A stretch of 64,000 nt of DNA from Glandiceps talaboti. Lineage: Eukaryota; Hemichordata; Enteropneusta; Spengelidae. The position numbers and the translations under genes were made by a program. The notes beneath the pieces were generated by a model. The model worked only from the letters and a program-made list of their open reading frames with translations. It was not told the DNA's origin and did no database searches. This document shows, one piece after another, positions 60,967 through 64,000 of the stretch (its first letter is position 1; each line of letters opens with the position of its first letter). The stretch covers positions 17,855,592-17,919,591 of the forward strand of contig NC_135554.1 in the NCBI RefSeq assembly GCF_964340395.1, given 5' to 3'.

Positions 60967-61911
60967 CACATACATACATACATACATACATACATACATA
61001 CATACATACATACATACAGACAGACAGACAGACAGACAGACACACACACACAGATTCACATACATTCATGTACACTAACACAAAAAACACACTTTGAAAC
61101 ACAAACAAAGGAACAACCCATTTTAGACTGCTTTCAACCATAAATATATACTCATTTTATGCCATATAGCTCTCAAGCATAGGACATTACATTAATTATA
61201 ATCTTTTGCAAGAGCCACCTTTGTTGATCATATCTGCCTGAACATGACTTGAATGATACAAGTAACTGCTTGCTAACCAGATGACATTTCAACTGTAATA
61301 GCGCCCTCTCCAGTCCATCCAACCATCCTACAGAGTGACACCTCCACCCTATAGCATATTTGACCTGAAATAGAACTGTGTGTACAACTATGGTGAAATT
61401 TCAAAAGACTTGCATTATTCAGGTTCCTGTCTTTAAGATATTGTCAGGAATGTTCATCATTTCACTAAACTGTAAATGTATGACTCTTTTTTTACTTTCA
61501 GGACAAATATCATTTATTCAAGAAGTATGTAAGTTTACACGACATCCAACAAGGTACGTCTGTTTTCAGTAACCTGTATATTCTTTTCAGATATGAAGTC
61601 ATTCATTGTTAACATGACTGAACTATAATGTAAGATGTATGGCAATCTGGCAGTCTGAAGAATTATCAGGAAAATGTTCATTTGTGTACAGTTGTAAATT
61701 GTATCCATTTATTTTCCACAGGACATGGCATGAAAAACTTGATGAGAAGGATGTCGGCAGTCTGAAAGAAGACAATGATGATGATAATGTGGTGTTGCCT
61801 GCAGCAGCCAATAAAAACACAGAAGAAGAAGGCATTGGCCAATCAGATTTTACTACCCCAGGTGGTCCAAGTGGGGATGAGGAAATCATCATAGAGGACT
61901 TTGATGATTGA
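30364..61911 (+). CDS. RAD17 checkpoint clamp-loader subunit (15 of probably 16 coding exons)
   Basis: RAD17 replaces RFC1 in the RFC2-5 clamp loader that places the RAD9-RAD1-HUS1 clamp on damaged DNA and so supports ATR signalling in the nucleus. Fifteen exons join in frame (2,109 nt; 702 residues and a TGA), numbered here from the first visible codon. An acidic N-terminal region (1-60) is followed by W-x4-FDGFGDF (64-74), WADIHKPKTQGELAVHKKKI (about 127-146), Walker A GPAGAGKT (174-181), a Walker B-like IILVED (258-263), the AAA+ lid with ISFNPVAPTSLM and SAGDIRGAINALQF, then IGGRDHSMFLFRALGKILYC, LHQNYLDF, SSLREYS, RPLHKP-type KPLHKPQWF, LQTQLLPYLALI and an acidic end EEIIIEDFDD. Vertebrate RAD17 has close counterparts throughout, including the terminal IIIED. 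Only the initiator exon is unresolved: the first visible exon has a good acceptor and needs a phase-0 partner. Introns range from about 0.17 to 14.1 kb. Confidence 0.95.
31291..31518 (+). CDS. RAD17 exon b
   Basis: Acceptor ACTTTCCAG, 76 codons, donor GTAAGA, phase 0-0. KAKWISSSFDGFGDF matches the N-terminal W...SFD.F motif of RAD17, and EIWADIHKPKTQ matches the EPWVDKYKPETQ-type element at the entry to the AAA+ module. A Ser/Thr/Lys/Arg-rich linker with a KKRPR cluster, a possible nuclear localisation signal, lies between them. Confidence 0.93.
32686..32769 (+). CDS. RAD17 exon c
   Basis: Acceptor TCTCACCAG, 28 codons, donor GTAAGT, phase 0-0. GELAVHKKKIAEVETWL is nearly identical to the vertebrate RAD17 segment preceding the Walker A strand. 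Confidence 0.95.
32955..33125. repeat. Foldback element in RAD17 intron c
   Basis: GTGGGGCAAGGCATTCTGGG with AAACATTGTTAGGAG pairs imperfectly with the reverse complement of ATCCTAACATTGTTC plus CATAATGCCTTGCCC, across a loop of about 35 nt. Outer segments (GGTTGAGAAAAGGC versus TTCTTCTAAGCC) extend the stem weakly. Confidence 0.7.
33346..33499 (+). CDS. RAD17 exon d (Walker A)
   Basis: Encodes LLLTGPAGAGKT, GLEIHEWINPV and FEPSTSRRHH, ending in phase 1 at donor GTAAGT (33,500). The P-loop has Ala where vertebrates have Pro and Cys (GPPGCGKT) but keeps the invariant GxxxxGK[T]. The acceptor is a NAGNAG type (CCTAGCAG): use of the upstream AG would add one Gln codon without changing frame. 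The last 46 nt with their donor are the source of the 85-bp array downstream. Confidence 0.95.
33456..34040 (+). repeat. 85-bp tandem array of the exon d donor edge (seven donors)
   Basis: The segment spanning the last part of exon d, its donor GTAAGTAGTT and adjacent intron is repeated in exact 85-bp register: GTAAGT donors at 33,500, 33,585, 33,670, 33,755, 33,840, 33,925 and 34,010. Each downstream copy keeps a 42-nt segment after an AG (CTCCAG, CTATAG or CTTCAG) that reads, in the entry phase left by exon d, as VTLRYEPSTNRRHH (EASTN in the last copy) and ends in the same phase at a good donor. Single-base differences between copies suggest recent expansion or homogenisation. Confidence 0.95.
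34211..37618. repeat. 3.4-kb minisatellite, 50-bp unit, about 68 copies
   Basis: The unit begins ATTAATATATTATATTCAGT, continues GCAACATCAGTTTAT and ends ACCCCATTCAGCC. Recurring alternatives are CATCAG/CATAAG, TATATACC/TATGTACC, AATATATTAT/AGTAAATTAT/AATATAATAT and an extra C in the ACCCC run. The array is bounded on both sides by CCATTGCTTTATTAATA (34,200 and 37,629), suggesting expansion from a single ancestral copy. It lies wholly in the 14.1-kb RAD17 intron between exons d and e. Confidence 0.97.
37850..39030. repeat. Degenerate interspersed repeat around CAGTCTTGCTTTTTGC
   Basis: At least five diverged copies of a motif with CTGAAACTACGCAGTCTTG, a T-rich run and TGCAAATCTTACAAAGAA followed by AAAGTTG(C/T) are scattered at 37,855, 37,945, 38,640, 38,925 and 38,990. 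They look like an old, decayed tandem or duplicated unit of about 80-100 bp. Confidence 0.6.
39606..39805. repeat. Two-copy tandem duplication of about 100 bp
   Basis: GGGGAACACCAAATTTTGG, TGCATCACTAGAAATTGTGT and GGTGTGTCAAATTGGCTTAG occur twice in the same order with very few differences. The open frame through both copies is a by-product of the duplication. Confidence 0.9.
40961..41128. repeat. Foldback element (arms about 70-80 bp)
   Basis: ATATATAATTCCATGAAATC, AATATTAGTTTTACGTCATA and CGTATGATTCCG on the left pair with CGGAATCATAC, TTATGACGTAAAACTAA and GATTTCATGGAATTATATAT on the right, with a short central segment containing CTCGCCTACCGGCTCG. It is a near-complete palindrome, probably a non-autonomous foldback transposon. 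Confidence 0.85.
42140..42900. other. AT-rich intron stretch with one weak antisense open frame
   Basis: A minus-strand frame at 42,618-42,346 (90 codons, starting MDIKAACLLLDKFDCSV) has a mildly protein-like composition but no recognised family and no convincing splice signals. It may be a decayed mobile-element remnant. I do not call it a gene. Confidence 0.2.
43169..43664. mobile_element. Large foldback element (two arms of about 215 bp)
   Basis: 43,169-43,385 and 43,450-43,664 are reverse complements with only scattered mismatches, separated by about 64 bp. The arm runs GTGAAGCCACCATCATATTC ... CATGGATTTGCATGCTCC. The whole forms a hairpin of about 495 bp. No target duplication or transposase was identified. 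The arms are similar enough to suggest recent origin or arm-to-arm gene conversion. Confidence 0.9.
44780..45230. repeat. Degenerate repeats (GTTACCATGGTT-type blocks)
   Basis: Blocks of the type TGTGTT(A/G)C(C/T)ATGGTT, TCAAAACTAT or CCAAAACTTA, AGATTTCTC(C/T)CC and ATGGAAATCTA recur with spacing of roughly 100-150 bp. These are decayed tandem duplications. Confidence 0.5.
45690..46060. repeat. Two-copy tandem duplication of about 180 bp
   Basis: GTTAACACTGCATTAGCTGT / ATTAACACTGCATTAGCTGT, CATCATACTCATTAAGAATT, AACCCCAT(T/G)CTGGTGAAAT and TAGC(T/A)CTTAAAATGATA each occur twice in the same order with moderate divergence. Confidence 0.85.
46796..46950. repeat. Foldback element (arms about 55 bp)
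   Basis: GAGTGTGAATATTGCATACT, CGGGGTATTTGCAC and GTGCTTGCAGTGTTCTCTG pair with the reverse complement of AGAAAACACTGCAAGCAC, GTGTCAATACCCC and AGAGTAACCACACTC. The short interior carries a tandem AAGTGAAATGC. Confidence 0.8.
47625..47764 (+). CDS. RAD17 exon e
   Basis: Acceptor TTTTGTCATGCAG; the split codon with exon d gives Asp. It encodes FIPIGGFTSESQQTLFQDFL, LRANRYNTLQIFD and KKIILVE, ending phase 0 at GTAAGT. LLRANRYNTLQ and KKIILVE match vertebrate FLLRATKYNKLQM and KKIILVE. The Walker B-like strand is split by the intron, with the acidic Asp opening the next exon. Confidence 0.95.
47983..48020. repeat. (AC)n microsatellite
   Basis: 19 AC units in the intron between RAD17 exons e and f. 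Confidence 0.95.
48206..48384 (+). CDS. RAD17 exon f
   Basis: Acceptor TGTTACACCACAG after a long T-rich tract, phase 0 in, phase 2 out at donor GTACAG (48,385). DMPNVFFRDSYSFHDILRKY, GRCPLVFIVSDS and DLFPKDLQQSIGVENI match vertebrate DLPNQFYRDSHTLHEVLRKY, GRCPLIFIISDS and LLFPKEIQ...ISNI. The donor is non-consensus at +4/+5 (GTACAG) and is repeated three more times downstream. Confidence 0.95.
48361..48605 (+). repeat. 67-bp tandem array of the exon f donor edge (four donors)
   Basis: GTCAATAGGTGTGGAGAA(T/C/A)ATCAG followed by GTACAGT(T/A)TAAAGTCATTT recurs with donors at 48,385, 48,452, 48,519 and 48,586, an exact 67-bp period. Donors +67 and +134 would shift the frame into exon g. The +201 donor restores frame, but an in-frame stop at about 48,500 precedes it. 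Only the first donor is therefore productive. Confidence 0.95.
49383..49452 (+). CDS. RAD17 exon g
   Basis: Acceptor TATCCTTTGCAG; the split codon completes Ser, then FNPVAPTSLMKTLTKISQNEANQ, donor GTGAGT, phase 0. The SFNPVAPT block is identical to vertebrate RAD17 and belongs to the AAA+ region. Confidence 0.95.
50671..51774. repeat. GTT-rich minisatellite, about 1.1 kb
   Basis: About 18-20 units of the form (GTT)n-GTAACCTACAGCAATTCTCC-ATGCTGTGTCATACATGATG. The non-repeat part of each unit is roughly 40 bp, and the GTT stretch varies from 2 to about 13 triplets. Some units carry an extra CAGTTACC. It is a minisatellite whose units each contain a microsatellite. Confidence 0.95.
52213..53075. 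mobile_element. Long foldback element (about 0.86 kb)
   Basis: Outer ends TAGCCTACCTGTAGTCTTGA and TCAAGACAACAGATAGGCTA are inverted. Inner paired blocks include CATGACCAGCG(TG)AAAGGAATAGACACAACT versus AGTTGTGTCTATTCCTTTCA, TGGAAAGTCCAATTCAAACA versus TTGGATTGAACTTTCCA, and TGGCAAAGTGTG...GAGGTTGTAAAATA versus TATTTTACAACCTCC. Arms are diverged and interrupted by an insertion on the right. No transposase is present. Confidence 0.85.
53200..53507 (+). mobile_element. SINE-like element with L2-type 3' tail
   Basis: The body includes CCTTGGGCAAGATTTGAACC, CAACCCAGCTGTATAATTGG, GGACCTGGTAGGATAGAGGT, CACTCCCTAGGGAATTGAGG and AAGGGCCCTTGTG. The end is GTAAAGTGCTTTGAGCACAG, GAAAGTGCTATATAAAGACC, then an ATT trinucleotide repeat. 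Tails of the type AAAGCGCTTTGAG...GCGCTATATAAA-(ATT)n are known from L2-clade LINEs and their SINE partners in many marine animals. Head boundary uncertain. Confidence 0.7.
54400..54700. repeat. Diverged repeat fragments, related to 55,400-55,560
   Basis: Phrases such as AGTTAGGGTCAAA / GTGAGGGTCAAA, GGGCAAATTGGGCCGAAAGG / GGTAGATTAGCCTGAAATTT, and GGGATGTAT / GGATGTATCTAAGGG recur two to three times. This indicates old tandem or interspersed copies of an unidentified element. Confidence 0.4.
54811..54900. repeat. (TG)n microsatellite
   Basis: About 45 TG units with two early CG interruptions. Confidence 0.96.
55690..55925 (-). repeat. Dispersed repeat family, copy 3
   Basis: In reverse complement it carries AAAGCCGCACTTC, the (C/G)ATACACACTGAACAGTATTG block and GGGTCCGTTTGG, matching the order seen at 8,484-8,665 and 11,325-11,515. 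Confidence 0.5.
55998..56109 (+). CDS. RAD17 exon h
   Basis: Acceptor TTTTGTATCCCAG, phase 0 in, phase 1 out at GTAAGC. It encodes GHKTFTMPSKDTLEELVSVS-AGDIRGAINALQFTCLQ. GDIR-AIN-LQF is the conserved AAA+ sensor-2 region, with the Arg of GDIR retained. Confidence 0.95.
57052..57270 (+). CDS. RAD17 exon i
   Basis: Acceptor CTTTCTCTTTCAG; a split Asp codon, 72 codons, one base out at GTATGT. A basic Ser/Lys-rich linker (KKKSFSGKPQKSLPTAKRKD, possible nuclear localisation signal) precedes IGGRDHSMFLFRALGKILYC, almost identical to vertebrate IGGKDVSLFLFRALGKILYC. Confidence 0.95.
57580..57612. repeat. (ATTAC)n short repeat
   Basis: Five to six ATTAC units in the intron between RAD17 exons i and j. 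Confidence 0.85.
58132..58214 (+). CDS. RAD17 exon j
   Basis: Acceptor TTCTGTATTCAG, 83 nt (2 + 81), donor GTAAGG, phase 0. It encodes DPKEEDKPALPPHLARHERD-PLNFVPE, aligning with the vertebrate LPSHLSEYERD segment. Confidence 0.93.
58630..58706. repeat. (TG)n microsatellite
   Basis: About 38 uninterrupted TG units, 90 bp upstream of RAD17 exon k. Confidence 0.97.
58798..58944 (+). CDS. RAD17 exon k
   Basis: Acceptor TTATTTTCCAG, 49 codons, donor GTAAGT, phase 0-0. It encodes DVVERTHLSSEYFTSYLHQN-YLDFYTDIEDIV...DADHLTIDWA, matching vertebrate EVVEMSHM...LYLHQNYIDFFMEIDDIV...ADILSGDW. Confidence 0.95.
59540..59764 (+). repeat. Degenerate tandem copies of the exon l acceptor edge
   Basis: Three decayed copies precede the genuine exon start at 59,765, each resembling AG|AGTCGGTCGTCCCTCAGAGA plus TACAGTTCATGTGTTGCAGC. 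They start near 59,547, 59,599 and 59,669. The nearest (59,669, after CTCTTCATAG) is most similar and stays open in the exon frame for over 20 codons up to the true acceptor. The outer copies contain in-frame disruptions or truncations. Confidence 0.9.
59765..59914 (+). CDS. RAD17 exon l
   Basis: Acceptor CTCTGTTCTTAG, 50 codons, donor GTAAGT, phase 0-0. SRSSLREYSSCVAARGVIHC and KPLHKPQWFEVNRK match vertebrate TRSLLREYSTSIATRGVMHS and RPLHKPQWFLINKK. A short Gly/Ser-rich insert (RGRSGSTSGGGG) lies between. Confidence 0.95.
60227..60347 (+). CDS. RAD17 exon m
   Basis: Acceptor ATCGTTTCTGACAG, 121 nt, donor GTAAGA, phase 0 in, 1 out. YRDGALTAKHLFSGHCWTPT-DLQTQLLPYLALINVPLNNP matches vertebrate YRENCLAAKALF... 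and LQTQLLPYLALLTIPMRN. Confidence 0.95.
60803..61052. repeat. (ACAT)n / (ACAG)n compound microsatellite
   Basis: About 250 bp of ACAT units broken by two ATATACACATAC patches and ending in ACAG and AC repeats, in the intron between RAD17 exons m and n. Confidence 0.97.
61502..61553 (+). CDS. RAD17 exon n
   Basis: Acceptor TTTACTTTCAG, 52 nt (2 + 48 + 2), donor GTACGT. GQISFIQEVCKFTRHPTR aligns with vertebrate AQISFIQDIGRLPLKRH. Confidence 0.9.
61722..61911 (+). CDS. RAD17 exon o (C-terminus and stop)
   Basis: Acceptor TTATTTTCCACAG; the split codon completes Arg, then TWHEKLDEKDVG, an acidic low-complexity stretch (KEDNDDDN), GQSDFTTPGGPSGDEEIIIE-DFDD and TGA. The terminal EEIIIED resembles the conserved acidic tail of vertebrate RAD17 (ENIIIEDYES), a region linked to 9-1-1 clamp interaction in published work. 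The 120 nt or so encoding GQSDFTTPGG...DFDD are the source of decayed copies in the 3' UTR. Confidence 0.93.
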
Positions 61912-62345
61912 TAGTAGCAATACACAGATATCGGCCATAAGAGCCAATGAAAATGTTACTAAGAGAGAATTGGCCAATCAGAATTTGATGTGCCAGGTGG
62001 TCAGAGTGATGATAAAGAAATCATCAAGATGACTCTGAGACTGATAGATTTGATATAGCATTGCCGCTGAAATAACACCCATCAGAGTTCAATGAAAATG
62101 TTAAGAAAAAGGAATTGGTCAATCAGGTACAAACCCAGATGGTCAACGAAAGTTTTGTAAACTCGTGATAGAGAACTTTTATGACAAATGGAGAATTGGA
62201 AATAGCATTGACACTGAAATAGTGCTAAGCACCAATGAAAATGTTAAGATGAAAAATTGGCCAATCAGATAATACTAACCCAGATGGTTGAAAGAAAAGA
62301 ATTGGCCAATCATATATTACTCCAGGTGGTCAGAGAGATGTCCTA
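61830..62345 (+). repeat. Decayed tandem copies of the last RAD17 coding segment in the 3' UTR
   Basis: ATTGGCCAATCAG followed by a variable stretch and CCAGGTGGTC(C/A) from the final exon (61,833-61,870) recurs near 61,969 (with AAAGAAATCATCAAGATGACTC), 62,113, 62,258 and 62,302. Linking sequence CAATGAAAATGTTA(C/A)TAAGA also repeats, near 61,946, 62,089 and 62,229. Copies are diverged, lie after the stop codon and carry stops. Confidence 0.85.
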
Positions 62346-62511
62346 CTCTTTACAGGTATTGCAGCAAGCTGTCATAAAGTGTAAGGACACTCCTGTCAGA
62401 CTCAGTGGTCAGCCTGGCAAACATCAGACTAGACCACATGTGACAGGAGAGCTAGACACTATACTGAAAAAAAAGACACTGCAAATGCATACGTATTGAT
62501 ATAAACTTACA

Positions 62512-62517
62512 AATAAA
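62512..62517 (+). terminator. Candidate RAD17 poly(A) signal
   Basis: AATAAA about 600 nt after the stop codon. A second AATAAA lies at 62,831. Chosen by position only. Confidence 0.5.
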
Positions 62518-64000
62518 TCAGATTGTCTTCAAGTCAAAACTAACTGGCTGGATATGTGATTATGCTCCCCTTAGTTACTGTCATGCCTATAATGGTAACC
62601 ATTTCAAACTGGGAATCAGTTTGGAAAATGTATGATAGTTACCCAGAGTAACAAAATATACGACAGTGACCCCTGTAGCAAAATATACAATAATGACCCA
62701 GTGTAGCAGTGTCACCGATCCAGGTAGTAAACAATCTAAGTAAGAACTGGTAGATAATCAGAGATTATTTTCAAATTGTTTTGTTTTGCTGTTTTATAAC
62801 TGCATATTTCTAATCAGTGCACCCCAGGGTAATAAATATTTCCTCAAAAAGTTGGTATCAGCATGTATAATGGATATGCACAATGGTTAGTATATGTAGT
62901 GTCAGCCATGGTGAACTCTCAGTGAAGTATAGAGGCAGGGTGCTGTACGAACTATACAGAGGAAAACTTTTCTTTCTTTTTAAGAAGTTTCATATTGGGT
63001 ACAACTATAGCCTGAAAGATCCAGATGTTGTTTCTGTTTTTTTTTTTGCAATATGCTTAACAGTAAGTTACATACAAAGTGAACCAAGAACTGGATCTTT
63101 GAGACAAGTACAATCAGAGAAATACTTTAGAAACATGTTTGTTTTCATACCTTCCCATTTGTTTGAAGGATTTCTGTAGTACTAGTTGTATAGAGAGTCT
63201 AAAATATTATTAAAAACGAGGCTTCCAGATACTCTAAAATAAAAGATTTTTTTTTCACACAAAGTGTGTATGAGTACTTTGTAAGCTAAATCACATAGGA
63301 TATGTTGTTGTTGTTGTTGTTGTTGTTTGATTGTTTGCTTGTTTGCTTGTTTGCTTGTTGTGTTTGTTTTTGTAAACATTACTAAGCCTGGGGCCCTGTG
63401 ATCTATTGAGTTGTCCCGCTGTTGATAACAAATAAAACTCAAATGCTAAAAAGACATGAGAAAATTTACTCCAGACGGGTTTCTATTTAAATTTTAAAGA
63501 GATATGATGAAGTAGAAGACAGAAAATTCAGGATGGGCAGATCATGAGAGGGCATGGTTGTATTACATGTATCTACAGTCACGGCAACTTTCTATAGTGT
63601 CATAAACTAGAAGCAAAATCTCTGGACATATACATGTGCTACCTCATTCTTGCACAGTAATGGAAGTGTCATTTCTAAGTGCAAACACCTGGTGCTGACG
63701 GTAATTTTTGAATATTCGTAAATACCAAATAAGTCTGCTTTCACAAAAAATTGTTGGGGGGGGGGGGGGGATTTGTGGGGGGTACTTGAAAACATATGCA
63801 TAGGGTATCTGAAAATATAATGTGGGTCATATGGGGTACCTGAAAAATGAATTGACTTCATGACTCCTCATACATGGGAAACTTAACCTTTTTATAGTTG
63901 GTCAGCCTTTTTCAACAATAACAACAACAAAAACACCAAAGTTGTTAACAAATTAATACATGTAACAACAATTGAATGATTTTAAAATCCTTCAAATCGC
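62518..64000. other. Downstream flank, no gene recognised
   Basis: It contains a GTT/TTTGC simple repeat (63,303-63,370), a short T-rich tract and a G homopolymer (63,755-63,770). Open frames are short and repeat-poor but show no domain and no compatible exon joins. Confidence 0.5.

Overview
This is animal genomic DNA: genes are split by GT...AG introns, coding density is low, AT content is high, and microsatellites (ATGT, TCTG, TG, GTT, GAT), minisatellites and foldback elements are abundant. No prokaryotic, organellar, rRNA, tRNA or CRISPR features were seen. The repeats (a SINE-type element ending in a GTAAAGTGCTTTGAGC-like tail and ATT repeats, TTAA-flanked short elements) and the RAD17 protein suggest a marine invertebrate, perhaps a hemichordate, lancelet or mollusc. 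The species cannot be fixed from the sequence alone.

Layout. (1) 1-19,692 is gene-poor: microsatellites, one TTAA-flanked short inverted-repeat element (11,754-12,077) and two copies of a dispersed repeat. On the minus strand at 19,693-19,914 lies the first coding exon of a probable secretory-pathway protein; its other exons are not recognised and may lie beyond the window. (2) 20,000-30,000 holds two more genes. A plus-strand gene starts at 20,981 and has two phase-compatible exons encoding a small cysteine-containing protein. A complete minus-strand three-exon gene (26,107-24,346, 457 aa) encodes a divergent NRF1/P3A2/erect-wing-type DNA-binding domain followed by a Pro/Gln/His tandem-repeat tail and a basic C-terminus. 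This block is bracketed by a direct duplication of about 0.6 kb (18.28-18.90 / 29.44-30.03 kb) and carries inverted copies of an element of about 185 bp. (3) 30,364-61,911 is RAD17 (plus strand), the DNA-damage checkpoint clamp-loader subunit. I trace 15 coding exons in one consistent reading frame (2,109 nt, 702 codons plus stop), lacking only the start exon. Its introns hold a 3.4 kb array of a 50-bp minisatellite, a GTT-rich minisatellite, several foldback elements and a SINE-like element. (4) 61,912-64,000 is the RAD17 3' UTR and downstream flank.

The most unusual observation is that RAD17 has been tandemly duplicated at the edge of four different exons: seven 85-bp copies of a donor edge (33.46-34.04 kb), four 67-bp copies of another donor edge (48.36-48.6 kb), degenerate copies of an acceptor edge (59.54-59.76 kb), and decayed copies of the last coding segment in the 3' UTR (61.8-62.34 kb). 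In the first case each copy contains an open 42-nt segment whose entry and exit phases match, so it could act as a 14-residue cassette exon. Whether any of these sites is spliced is unknown.
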